From the NCBI GenBank assembly GCA_963921195.1, contig OY992537.1, positions 73,228,894 to 73,292,893 of the forward strand: a DNA stretch of 64,000 bases, read 5' to 3'. The notes under the pieces are model-generated. The model was given only the letters and a program-made list of their open reading frames with translations, made no database searches and was not told where the DNA came from. Source of the DNA: Pegoplata infirma (lineage: Eukaryota > Arthropoda > Insecta > Diptera > Anthomyiidae). Below are positions 22,421 through 32,322 of the stretch, piece by piece; the first letter of the stretch is position 1; every line of letters begins with the position of its first letter. A program made the translations under genes and the position numbers.

Positions 22421-23586
22421 TGGAAAATAAACTGCATTACAACATCAATCGGAAGGGGAAAGTTGACCATAATGTTTCATTCAAATTCTTTTCTGACTCT
22501 AATTTTTTTCCACTGTACACTGCAATTTACTAAAGAACTACAATATTTTATAGGGCACTAATATTTTTGTATAAAAGTCTGTTGTCCAAGAGTAAAAAAG
22601 TCTGTTGTCTTTTATCTCTTTGTTATAAAATTTATGTCAAGTTTTAATGCAATCAAACTAAATATAGTTTTATAAACAAAAGTAAAGGTCATATTAATAG
22701 ATTAAAAAAAATAGAAAAAAATACATATAGTATTTAATTCGTTTTTCCTTTCAAAACTTTTACGTTTATTGTTGCATAGTTGCAGCAACATTCCTTATGA
22801 CCATTGTTGTAAAATCCTTTGAGATATCAAAAAATTTTAACATGAAACATTCCAACATTTTACCATGTTGACCATTTTTGGTTAGAATATTTGTAAACTT
22901 TAAAAATTCCATACTCCTCCCCACAGACCTTAAGCCAACCAGCTCCTGTGCAGTCAGCCAGCCAACCAGCCAGTCGTTCATACATACATTCTTTAACTCT
23001 TAGATATAATTTATGTAATTAAATTTTTATATTTTTCTTTCTTTTTGCTTGATTTCACATACCAACAATTGTTTATATTTTATTTATATTGTTGGTCAAC
23101 CCATCACATCCCATCATTTACCAACAAGTACCTACCGACCAACCATCCAGCCAGCCAGTAAGTCAGTCAGAGTACTTACTTAACGTCCAATGATCATTGT
23201 TGGCTGATTTTTTGGTTTCTTCTGCTTATTATAAATAAGGACAAGGCGCTAACCCTGATGTTTATCGATATGGTAAAATTTGAGTAGAAAAAGAACGCCA
23301 GATCTTTGTTTGCATCAAACAGCAAAAAAAAATAAAAAAATGTCAAGTCATATGACAATTTGAGCATGATATAAAACCAATTGTTATCGCTTGTCAGGCG
23401 TCAGTAACAAGTTGCAAAACATGTTAAATTAAAAAAAAAAAAAATTAGTTTTGGAATATGAACCAAAAACAATATGAGACTAACTGAACTGAACGCACAC
23501 AAATCACAAATACATACAACATACAGCATCTCACAAATAAAACACAACCTTTGTGGAATATGTATAAATACATTTAAATGCCATTA
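22420..23586. other. Apparently single-copy AT-rich stretch with CCAG/CCAAC runs
   Basis: No gene found. CAGCCAGCCAACCAGCCAGT (22955-22975) and similar CCAACC/AGCCAGT runs (23110-23170) are imperfect microsatellites. ACCAACAATTG..CAATATTGTTGGT-like words form a small hairpin near 23062-23096. Confidence 0.45.
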
Positions 23587-24301
23587 CCCAGTTGGAAAAT
23601 GTGTCACTGAGGAAATTTCCTCAGTGATTCCTTGAGGAAATGTCTTCAGGTTCTGACAAATCATTGGTAATCCTTGATGACATGTCCTAACATTGTCAGC
23701 ACGGAATGTTTGCTTTAAGAGTGTGGACAATTCCTCTAAGACGTCTAAAAGGAAATGTCTTCAGAATAGAAGTATATGAAATTAGAATTTTAAATCTGGG
23801 CAACTCTTTAATTTCCAAGAAAAAGATGGCAATATTATCGATTTAATTAAAATAAAATCAAAATCTAACAAGAAGAATAAAAGTATTAAATAGACAAACA
23901 ATTTTAAAAATAAAGTTTGGAACAAGTGGTAAGGTGTGGGACTAATAAACTGGAGGTTCCAGGTTCAAATCCAGTTGGGATTAAAAAAGGCGAAAAGTTT
24001 TTTCTAAATATGAGAAAGATAATTTATAAAGGAAAATGGATAAAAGTAAAAACTAAAGGAAATATCAAAATTTTTTGTATTTTCGCATGACCAATGTCAG
24101 ACATTTCCCCAAAGAAGTCTTAGGTGACATGTCCCCAGAAGGTCAGCCCTGACCACTGCTGACTTTGAGTGAGGACATTTTGAACATTTGTATGAAACTG
24201 TCCTCAACCCAGTACATAGAGATGTCTTGTGAATGTCAGGTGTGACTCTGACATGTCATCGCTCCGTCACTGAGGATGGCTCGAGGACGTTGCCAACTGG
24301 G
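23587..24301. mobile_element. 715-bp MITE with CCCAGTTGG ends, copy 1
   Basis: CCCAGTTGGAAAATGTGTCA at the left and TTGCCAACTGGG at the right, flanked by TA on both sides. Subterminal words CACTGAGG/CCTCAGTG are mirrored. A near-identical copy with the same length is at 33497-34211. The interior carries a tRNA-like segment but no protein-coding gene. Confidence 0.75.
23915..23980 (+). ncRNA. tRNA-like segment inside the MITE
   Basis: TGGAACAAGTGGTAAGG (A-box/D-arm-like) and CCAGGTTCAAATCCAG (perfect B box GTTCAAATC with a short T-stem) lie 33 bases apart, as in a tRNA. The second MITE copy keeps the B box. Anticodon and acceptor stems do not form cleanly; a tRNA-derived relic is more likely than a gene. 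Confidence 0.45.
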
Positions 24302-24499
24302 TAAAAGAATCAAACCGTAGTACGTACCATGCCATATCGAATATAAGTGCATTTAAACACACTCCAAACCCAAAAATGGCAAAGTGTTGCATATAGTGCA
24401 GCAAAAATACAGTGGTTTTAGAAACCGAATTATTGTAGCTGATTGATGCAATCTATCAGAAACAAATGACATCTAAAATCTAAATTACAAATGTACTAC

Positions 24500-24840
24500 G
24501 AAAAAGATCAATTGCAATTCGAATCTTCTTTTAATTCGAAGATTTTATTTGTTGTTCAAAGACTCCATTTGTAATTCGAAAATTCCACTTGCAATTCGAA
24601 TATTCCATTTGTAATTCCAAAATTCCCATTGCAATCCGAAGATTTCAATTGTATTTCGAAAAATAACAGTTGTTATTCGTAAAAGATCTCTTGTAATTCG
24701 AAAAAGTCGTAATTCGAAAAAGATCAATTGTAATTTGAAAAAGATAAATTGCAGTTTGTAAAAGATCAATTGTAGTTCGGAAAAGATCAATTGTAATTCG
24801 AAAAAGATCAATTGTTATTCGAAAAAGGTGACACAAAATC
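24500..24840 (-). repeat. ~21-bp degenerate minisatellite
   Basis: Repeated AAGATCAATTGTAATTCGAA with many substitutions, about 15 units. The two overlapping minus-strand frames of repeated Phe/Ile/Leu residues are translations of this repeat, not genes. Confidence 0.75.
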
Positions 24841-24904
24841 GACAGTGACACATAATCGAACTTTTGGAATTGGAATGGGATGAAACCATAAGCCAATGAA
24901 AGTT

Positions 24905-25628
24905 AACATTTGACATTCTTATAGAAAAATTCTCAGATTCTGAGATATTTTTCTTATAGGATAATTCTCAGATTCTGAGACATTTTTCCTACAGAAAAAT
25001 TCTGAGTTTCTGAGACGTGTTTCTTATAGAAAAATTCTCAAATTCTGAAACACTTTTCTTATAGAAAATTCTAAAATTCTGAGACATTTTTTTTTATAAA
25101 AAAGTCTTAGAGTCTGAGACAAATTTCTGTAGAAAAAGTGTCAGATTCGGAGACTTATGTTTTCTAAAGAAAAACCTTTGATTCTGAACAGTCTTATATC
25201 TCAAATCTGAGACTTTTTCTTTGAAAACTTTTTTTCCGAATCTGACACTTTTTCTACAGAAAACATGTCGCAGACTCTAAGACTTTTTTTTTTTAATGTC
25301 TCAGAATCGTAGAATTTTCTATAAGAAAAGTGTTTCAGAATTTGAGAATTTTTCTATAAGAAACACATCTAAGAATCTCTGAATTTTTCTATAAGAAAAA
25401 TGTCTCAGAATCTAAGAATCTGAGAAATTTCCTATAAGAAAATTGTCTCAGAATCTGAGAGTTTTCCAGTAAGAAAAATCTCTCAGAATCTGATAATTTT
25501 TCTATGACAAAAATGTCTCAGAATCTCAGAATTTGTCTTTAAGAAAAATTTTAAATAGAGAAGTTTTTTATAAGAAATCTTAGAATTTTTCTACAAGAAT
25601 CACGTCTAAGAATCTAAGAATTTTTCTA
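24905..25628. repeat. 35-bp satellite (S35), inverted junction
   Basis: Units of the form TCTCAGATTCTGAGACATTT + TTCCTATAGAAAAAG. Plus-oriented units run to about 25170 and minus-oriented units from about 25195. The two sides mirror each other in unit-specific variants (AGTCTTAGAGTCTG, GTGTCAGATTCGG), so this is an inverted duplication rather than two arrays that happen to abut. Confidence 0.8.
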
Positions 25629-25630
25629 TA

Positions 25631-26595
25631 CCCGAGTAAAAATAAACATATATTACAATATATAACTTGATACAAACATAATATATTATATATGATTATA
25701 CATCCGTGAGATATTTTCTAAATTTTTTTAATGCAGTCATATGTAGTAATATATAATTGAATCATGATTCGGATTAAAAGGTGTACGGTTGATATAATTA
25801 TATAAAATTACATGAATGTCAATACAAAATTTGTTTTTCTGTATAATTTAATATAAAATTATATATATCCTATTCTGTTCCATATATAACACTATATGTT
25901 TCCATTTAACCAACAATTTTCTAAGTTTTTAAGGCAAAGTATAAGAAACTTTTTAAAATGTTCCTAAACATTTCCTTGTTAGGGTTATGTATATCACCTA
26001 TCTGGTTCGAAGCGTACCCGAACATTTTTTTGTTTAAGAAAATTATATGTTTGGTGAATGTATCGTTGACCTGTGGTGTAACTCAACCCAAACCAAAAAA
26101 CACCAGGATTTTACATGTTTTTATGCAATTAGATCTAATTAGATCCACTAATATATGGCCATGTCTGGTCAAAACTCGGATGAAATCAAATCATATTTTA
26201 TACAAGTTGATATTTTTTAATGCAAAAACATCCACCATTATTCGGATCAAATTGCGTATAATTATATATTTAGGGAATTCACATGGGTATCGTATTTGGT
26301 GTTGTATGTTGTATGTCCTATCTAAAAACAGGGTTGGTTAAACTTTAAATTAATAATACGACACTTACACGATATGACGATACAACATTTATACCTCTGT
26401 TTTGTGTGCTATTTTCAAGTATGCTAAAAAGAAGAGAATCTAAGAGAAAATTATTAAATGAGTGATAAATAATTTTTACCAATCCTGTTTTTAGATAGGA
26501 CATACAATATATACAACAAATACGATACCCATGTGAATAACCTAATTGTGTTACATATCATTATATATTGTATCATATAAAAATTTTTACTCGGG
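25631..26595. mobile_element. 965-bp TIR element in S35, ends CCCGAGTAAAAAT
   Basis: CCCGAGTAAAAAT and ATTTTTACTCGGG flanked by TA (25629-25630, 26596-26597). S35 units resume on both sides. The interior is AT-rich. The 127-codon plus frame at 25958-26341 has no recognised motif and overlaps a nested palindrome, so it is not called a gene. Confidence 0.75.
26280..26536. repeat. 257-bp palindrome nested in the TIR element
   Basis: CACATGGGTATCGTATTTGG and CCTATCTAAAAACAGG are mirrored by CCTGTTTTTAGATAGG and AAATACGATACCCATGTG. The centre is a ~125-bp unpaired region. Confidence 0.7.
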
Positions 26596-26597
26596 TA

Positions 26598-26865
26598 GTA
26601 AAAATGTCTCAGAATCTCAGAATCTGAGAATTTTTCTATAAGAAAAATAGAATCAGAAGAATGTCTTAGAATCTGAGAATTTTACTATAAGAAACATGTC
26701 TCAGAATCTGAGCATTTTTCTATCAGAAAAATTCCATAAGAAAAATATCTCAAAATCTGAGAATTTTTCTATAAAAAAATATCTCAGAATCTGAGAACTT
26801 TTCTATAAGAAAAATGTCTCAGAATCTGGGAATTTTTTTATAGAAAAAATATCTCAGAATATTTA
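26598..26865 (-). repeat. S35 satellite block
   Basis: Minus-oriented units (AATGTCTCAGAATCTGAGAA + TTTTTCTATAAGAAA) with moderate divergence. Confidence 0.8.
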
Positions 26866-27060
26866 ATCAAGGCAACTCGCCACAAATTTAACCATTTTTC
26901 CAATAATTGACCACGCCTCCTAAGCCCAGTTTTTGAAAAATTTAAAAACCAAAAACGCAATTTTCTAAGTTCCATATAGGGCTATCCATACAACTTATTC
27001 AGAAGTTTACGGTACACATGTTTTTTTTTCGCTGGACATTTGGTGTGGAATGCCTCATAT
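26866..27060 (+). repeat. Right end of the GGTGTGTAAT-type TIR element
   Basis: AAGGCAACTC..., CGCAATTTTCTAAGTTCCAT, GGACATTTGGTGTGGAATGC match the right ~185 bp of the element at 46871-48019. The left end was not found here. Confidence 0.55.
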
Positions 27061-27079
27061 ACATATGTATTAAGTGCAA

Positions 27080-27156
27080 AAAAGTACAAAATGTTTTTTT
27101 TTACATTTTGGAGAGCATAAATGATTTGGCACAGAAGAATTTAACACTCTCACTTG
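27080..27156 (+). mobile_element. DINE-1-like 3' fragment (family B)
   Basis: ACATTTTGGAGAGCATAAAT, GGCACAGAAGAATTTAACAC and TCTCACTTG match the last ~75 bp of family B. Confidence 0.6.
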
Positions 27157-27239
27157 ATTTTTGTACATTTGTTAAACAAATGGAACATTTTTATGTCACA
27201 ATTTTAGTCTTCGTGAAAAAGTTGTGAAAAACAAAATTT

Positions 27240-27470
27240 GAAAAACAAAAAAAAAAATTGACGAAAAAAAATTTTTGATAAAAGAAAACAAAAAATTATG
27301 AAAAAAAAATTTGTACAAAAAAAAAATTTGATGAAAAAAAAAAAATCATAAAAAAAAATTTTTTAATGAAAAAAAATTGATGAAACAAATATTTTTGTTG
27401 TAAAATAATTATGTTACCTTTTATTCAGCATCTGGTGAAAAACACTTTTATTCACCAGCCGGTGAGTTAT
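27240..27470. repeat. A-rich module ending in TTCACC/GGTGAA palindromes
   Basis: Long GAAAAAAAATT runs followed by ATTATGTTACCTTTTATTCA and TATTCACCAGCCGGTGA. The same combination recurs at 32040-32205, 34526-34551 and 36096-36150. Confidence 0.5.
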
Positions 27471-27474
27471 TATC

Positions 27475-28031
27475 AGAATTTTTCTTTAAGAAAAATGTCT
27501 CAAAATTTTTCTATAAGAAAAATGTTGCAGAATCTGAGATTTTGTCCATAAGCAAAATGTCTTAGAGTCTGAAAACTTTTCTATAAGAAAAATGTCTCAG
27601 AATCTGAGAATTTTTTATAAGAAAAATGTCTTAAAATCTGAGAATTTTTTTATAGCAAAAATGTCTCAGAATCTGAGAACTTTTCTATAAGGAAAATGTC
27701 ATAGAATCTGAGAATTTTTGTTTAAGAAATATGTCTCAGAACCTGGGAATTTTTCTATGAGAAAAGTGTCACAGAGTTTGAGTTTTTTTTTTTATAAGAA
27801 AAATGTCTCAGAATCTGGGAATTTTTCGATAAGAAAAATGCTCAGAATCTGAGAATTTTTTTAAAAGTAAAATGTCTCAGAGTCTGATAATTTTTCTATA
27901 AGAAAAATGTCTCAAAATTCTCAGGCTCTGAGACATTTTTCTTTTAGAACAATTTCTCAGAATCTTACAATTTCTCTATAAGAAAAATGTCTGAGATCCT
28001 GGGAATTTTTCTATCAGAAAAGTGTCACAGA
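27475..28031 (-). repeat. S35 satellite block
   Basis: About 16 minus-oriented 35-bp units with point changes and small deletions. The block is cut at 28031 by a hAT-like insertion and its last unit resumes at 29266. Confidence 0.8.
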
Positions 28032-29265
28032 CAGTGTTACCGTTGCGCGACTTTAGTTGCAATTTGCAACCTTTTTGACGCTCTGAGACTTTTTGTGCGA
28101 CTTTTTTAAACTTGTCTAATTTTCAACTTTTTCCAACTTTGTGCGACTTTTTTCCCCTTTTTTGATAAGTGAAATATTTTTTTTTTAAAGATATAAACTG
28201 CATTATGAAATGGAGATAGATTGTTGGTATGTTCAGAAAAATGTTGGGGGGTAAAAATTAATAAGGGTCGGTCTCACATTTTACCCCTCTTGGAGCGGAT
28301 ATAATAAAAAAAAAATTTAAACATAAAAAGCATTGTTTGGGGACCGCCTTGAAGGTTGAAGATAGAGTGTAAGTATGTTCAGAAAAAATTTCAAAAGCGA
28401 TTATGAAATCTGATGAAATTTCTTGTATTTTAAATGTTTCACTTCGTGTTTCTACTGGTTCGTTTTCGAAATATAGGTCAATACCTTTATAATACCGTTT
28501 AAAACGGTATTATAACGGTATTGGCCTATATAAAAAGGAACCGGTAGAAACACGAAGTGACACATTTAAAATACTATTTCATCAGCTTCCATAATCGCTT
28601 TTGAAATTGAAATACCGTTATTCTAGGTGGGTATCGGTTGCCAACCCTGCTTAGGAGTGAGTGAAACAACAAAAACCGATTTGACATCCATTTTTCTTAT
28701 GCCGTGTTATATCAGTTTTCTCTTTCTAACCTAATTCGTAGAATAATTAGAAAATATTAACCATATGGTTAAAGAATACTTTTTTGACACCTGTCACTTA
28801 TGTCGAGTCTGTATTAGTCTGTGGTCATACATTTGACTCCTCCAGAGGCACCCTTGGGTCAGTTGGAGGTAGGAGAAATATTATCTTTATTATTCTTGTA
28901 TGGAATAAGATAGGGCTTAGGTATATTTGGAAAAAATGTTAGGGGGGAAAAATTAATGGGGGTCGATCTCACATTTTATCTCTGTTAAGGCGTGTAGGTG
29001 TAAAAATTCACAAAAAGTCCCACAACAGTATCCAAAAAAGAGGAAAAATGTGAGATTTTTTACCCTTAAATTTTTTCCAAACATACCTAAGCCCTATCTC
29101 TACCTCCTAAGGGAGCTTTTATACAAAAACAACAATTTTTTACAAAATATTCAACCCTCAAAAAAATCTGCGACTTTTGTTTGGAAAAACAACTTTTTTG
29201 TGCGACTTTTTTTGTAAAAAACGACTTTTTGTGCGACTTTTTAAAAATTCTCAACGGTAACACTG
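28032..29265. mobile_element. Non-autonomous hAT-like element in S35, TSD GTCACAGA
   Basis: Ends CAGTGTTACCGTTG and CAACGGTAACACTG, with GTCACAGA duplicated on both sides (28024-28031, 29266-29273). The subterminal regions are rich in TGTGCGACTTTTT repeats in opposite orientations. The interior holds M170 modules and a 218-bp palindrome, with no transposase. The ends resemble those of the 5615 element (CAGTGTT-CC). Confidence 0.85.
28389..28606. repeat. 218-bp palindrome inside the hAT-like element
   Basis: TTTCAAAAGCGATTATG and CTTCGTGTTTCTACTGG mirror CCGGTAGAAACACGAAG and ATAATCGCTTTTGAAA. The centre is ATACCGTTTAAAACGGTAT. Confidence 0.75.
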
Positions 29266-29345
29266 GTCACAGAATCTGGGAATTATTTCATAAGAAAAAT
29301 ATATCAGAAGCTGAGATTTTCCCATAAAAATATTTTCTTAGGAGT
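29266..29345 (-). repeat. S35 satellite remnant
   Basis: CACAGAATCTGGGAATTATT continues the unit interrupted at 28031. The satellite fades after about 29345. Confidence 0.65.
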
Positions 29346-29435
29346 AATGACTTTTTTTGTGAATAGGCCCCTTAGACTTACTACGTCCACATACTTTATT
29401 GAGATTTAACTTGCACTTACACTTTTCTTAATGTA

Positions 29436-30732
29436 AGGAGTGAGATCATAAAAATGTTAACACACATAAAGTTAAATAAAAAACAGACTACTGAATTTTA
29501 AGACTTCAAACCAAATTTTTATTAAATAAAATTTAATACAAAATCATAACAAAAAAACCGCATGGAACTCTAACCACTACGAACAAAGTTATCCACTTTT
29601 TCCGGAAACCCTCCCATTAAGGCTTTTATGGTAGTTTCTGTCACCTTTTTAGAGCAGGTGGTCCATCTACGTTTGAAATCTTGCATGTCCTGGGAGACCT
29701 TTTTTGTGCCCTTTAATTCTTTTTTAACAAGAGCCCAATATCTCTCCACTGGCCTGAGCTCCGGGCAGTTTGGTGGATTTGCCTCTCTTGGTACAAAAAC
29801 CACATTATTATCATTATACCACTCCAGCGCTTTCTTGCTGTAGTGACAAGATGCTAAATCGGGCCAAAAGTAAGTGGATACATTGTGCTGACTCAAGAAC
29901 GGAAGAAGTCTCTTCTGCAAACACTCCTTGATATAAATTTCGCTGTTTATAGAGCCAGATGTCACAAATGACTGGCTTCTTTGGCCGCAGCTACATATGG
30001 CTTGCCATACTAGGAATTTTTTGGGGAATTTCGTTTGCTTTTTTGACCGAAATTTTTCCGCAACATTTCCTCGAACATCGGAAACATAAAATTCTTGACC
30101 AGGGAGCTGCGCAAAATCAGCCAGGACATAAGTTTCGTCGTCCATTACACAACAGTTGTATTTTTTTATAAAATTTGATTTCAATTTTCTAGCTCTGGTT
30201 TTGGCCTCCAAATTTTTAAAAGCGTTTCTATCGGGAACTTTTTGAACTTTGTAGGACTTTAGTCCCGCCTTACGTTTCACTTTACGTACAAAAAAGTCTG
30301 AGCATTGGGCTAACCGAGCTGTTTATCTGCCAGATGTGTTAGGAGCTCTCTTAAGGATGCTTTTAACTTTATATGCCTTACCAATGTTACGATAACCAGT
30401 CGTTGTTCCTGTTCCCGGCTTCCTTTCAATTGTTAGGTGTTCCAGATACCTTTTTACCACTTTTGAAACTGTTTGGCGGCATACATTAGTTTCTTTGGCA
30501 ATTTTTTTGTATGTCCATGTTTGGTTTTGTTGAAAATATTTAATTATTTTTGAACGCACTTTTCTTTCATCGTCCACTGTGTAAAAAATTGCAAATTAAA
30601 ACTCATGATGTAAATTAATTTATTAACTGACATATTTTTAAAATGTAAACTGCCGAAAAAAAAAAAATTTGGAAGCTTTACACCAAAGTTGTAGGCAAAA
30701 ATGTGTGTTAACATTTTTATGATCTCACTCCT
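29436..30732 (-). mobile_element. Tc1/mariner DD37E transposon, complete
   Basis: A perfect 32-bp inverted repeat marks the ends: 29436-29467 (AGGAGTGAGATCATAAAAAT...) and its exact complement at 30701-30732. TA flanks each end (29434-29435 and 30733-30734), the IS630/Tc1/mariner target. The 1297-bp element holds a single transposase gene on the minus strand. Identical ends and a nearly open gene argue for recent arrival compared with every other element here. Confidence 0.93.
29570..30577 (-). pseudogene. DD37E (ITmD37E-type) transposase, one nonsense codon
   Basis: A cut-and-paste transposase that binds the element ends and joins them to TA sites in the nucleus. One frame of about 335 codons is open except for a TAA at 30323-30325, right after NTSGR; reading continues in frame into ARLAQCSDFFVRK. 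N-terminal helix-turn-helix: WTYKKIAKETNVCRQTVSKV. Catalytic triad: the second D of VMDDETYV, the D of WPDLASCHY, and the E of LRPVERYW. There are 92 residues between the two Asp and 37 between the second Asp and Glu, hence DD37E. It ends in VDNFVRSG and TAG. The frame has no ATG before the catalytic core: it opens with GTG after an in-frame stop at 30596. A 3' splice site (TTTTTTACACAG) fits at the opening. A short exon starting at an ATG inside the right terminal repeat (30714-30712), with a donor near 30683, would join in frame; that is a hypothesis. The K-to-stop origin of the TAA is also inference. Confidence 0.9.
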
Positions 30733-30810
30733 TAGCCCGTACCGTTAGAACATTTTTGACGCAATTAAACAAACCTGTTGCCAACAGGGTGGAGCTTATT
30801 TGTAATTTTT

Positions 30811-31219
30811 CAAGGACATAACTATTATAAGTTTTATGGCGAATTTCTTATGTCATAACTATTATAGGTCAATTTTCATTTTATTTCTTATGAATAACTA
30901 TTAAATACTAATTAATATTTTTTTTTTGAAAAATAATAGTTATGGGCGTAAGTAATTTTTATAAATTAAGCCGCGGTCACTTTAATTTTTGAAAAAAGTA
31001 AGATTTTTAACGAATTATTTAGTTTTAGGAAATATCCTTCCAAAAAAGGATATCATTTCATTTGCACCTACAAAGGATAAAAAATAACTATTATAAAATA
31101 ATAGTTATTTAATAGTTATTTTGTTGATAATAATTATTTTCAATTTTTTTAAATAACTATTGAAAGTTGTCAATTTTTTGGAAATCCAAAATGTGGATAA
31201 TAGTTATTTTGGGTCCTTG
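30811..31219 (+). mobile_element. hAT-like MITE (CAAGGAC ends), TSD TAATTTTT
   Basis: Ends CAAGGACATAACTATTAT and ATAATAGTTATTTTGGGTCC-TTG. TAATTTTT is duplicated exactly at 30803-30810 and 31220-31227. The 409-bp body is full of AATAGTTATT words on both strands. The 8-bp duplication indicates a hAT-type mobiliser. Confidence 0.8.
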
Positions 31220-31542
31220 TAATTTTTCAATCCATTTATCCATTACTTTTGTCATCTATGCCTTTGTGGTCTTCCAAGGATTTTTTTTGTAAAGGCGGAT
31301 TAGCTTGTCTGCACAACACGTAATCTGCAAATAAAATACCGTATCAATACCAAATAAAATTATAATTTATAGAAAAAATTTACTATTTTAGCAGATTTTT
31401 TTGCGTATTTAATAATTTTAATATTAAAAAAAATATATATTTGTTTTCAAATTAAAAATTATGTCAAAATATTTCGAAGATGTTTCCTATTCAGCATAGG
31501 TAAAAACAACAACATTGCTTTTAGGTGAAATATTACCAATAC
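31220..31542. other. Spacer between two inverted MITE copies
   Basis: AT-rich, apparently single-copy sequence. No gene seen. Confidence 0.5.
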
Positions 31543-31954
31543 CAAGGACCCAAAATAACTATTATTGACATTTTTGATTTCCAAAAAATTGCGCATTTTT
31601 AATAGTTATTTATAAAAATTGAAAATAATAATTATCAACAAAATAACTGTTAAATAACTATTATTTTATAATAGTTATTTTGTATCCTTTGTATGTGCAA
31701 ATGAAGTGATATCCTTTTTTGGAAGTATATTTTCTGAAACTAAATAATTCGTTAAAAAACATACTTTTTTGCAAATAATAAAGTGACCATGGCCCGATTT
31801 ATAAAAATTACTTAGGTCCATAACTATTATTTTACAATAAAAAAAAATATTAATTAGGAATTAATAGTTATCCATAAGAAATAAAATAAAAATTGACCTA
31901 TAATAGTTATGACATAAGTAATTCACCATAAAACTTATAATAGTTATGTCCTTG
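31543..31954 (-). mobile_element. hAT-like MITE (CAAGGAC ends), second copy, TSD ACCAATAC
   Basis: Reverse-oriented relative of the 30811 element, 412 bp and highly similar throughout. ACCAATAC is duplicated exactly at 31535-31542 and 31955-31962. Different target words in the two copies show two independent insertions, not one inverted duplication. Confidence 0.82.
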
Positions 31955-31962
31955 ACCAATAC

Positions 31963-32273
31963 TTATAGGTAATAAAACTGTTTTTTTTTTATTTCATACA
32001 AAAACGAAGTACCTTAGCTAGCTTAGGCAATATAACATCGTATTTTTGTGTGTAAAAAAAAAAAATTTTTTGCTGGAAAAAAATATTGATAAAACAATAA
32101 AACAAAAAAAAGAATATTGATGAAAAAAAAAATATGAAAAATAATTATGTTACGTTTTATTCACGAGCTGGTGAATATTTTTTTATTCACCACCAGGTGA
32201 ATTATTTTCCAAGTTGCAAACCAAGTTACTAAAATTTTTTGTGGTTATTCATAAAACCTAAAATATATTTAAA
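31963..32273. repeat. A-rich module with TTCACC/GGTGAA palindromes
   Basis: AAATATTGATAAAACAATAA runs, then ATTATGTTACGTTTTATTCA and TATTCACCACCAGGTGAATTA at 32150-32205, as in the 27240 module. Confidence 0.5.
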
Positions 32274-32322
32274 GTAGGTTTATTTGACAGTTATTGCAGG
32301 AGCAATTGTCAAATAAACCTAC
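32274..32322 (+). ncRNA. 49-nt stem-loop (possible small hairpin RNA)
   Basis: GTAGGTTTATTTGACA pairs perfectly with TGTCAAATAAACCTAC, and ATTGC/GCAAT inside extends the stem around a 4-base loop. It is short for a fly pre-miRNA and could equally be a small inverted repeat. No expression evidence is available. Confidence 0.25.

Noticed and set aside
23915..23980. Functional tRNA gene
   Set aside because: A and B boxes are present, but acceptor and anticodon stems do not pair and the segment is part of a repeated MITE.
24545..24896. Overlapping 83- and 88-codon minus frames with periodic Phe/Ile/Leu
   Set aside because: Both translate the same degenerate ~21-bp minisatellite in two frames.
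25958..26341. 127-codon plus frame inside a TIR element
   Set aside because: No recognisable domain, overlaps a nested palindrome, and no second copy supports it.
29628..30171. Plus-strand frames of 70-71 codons at 29628-29843 and 29959-30171
   Set aside because: They are antisense to the DD37E transposase and show no independent motif.
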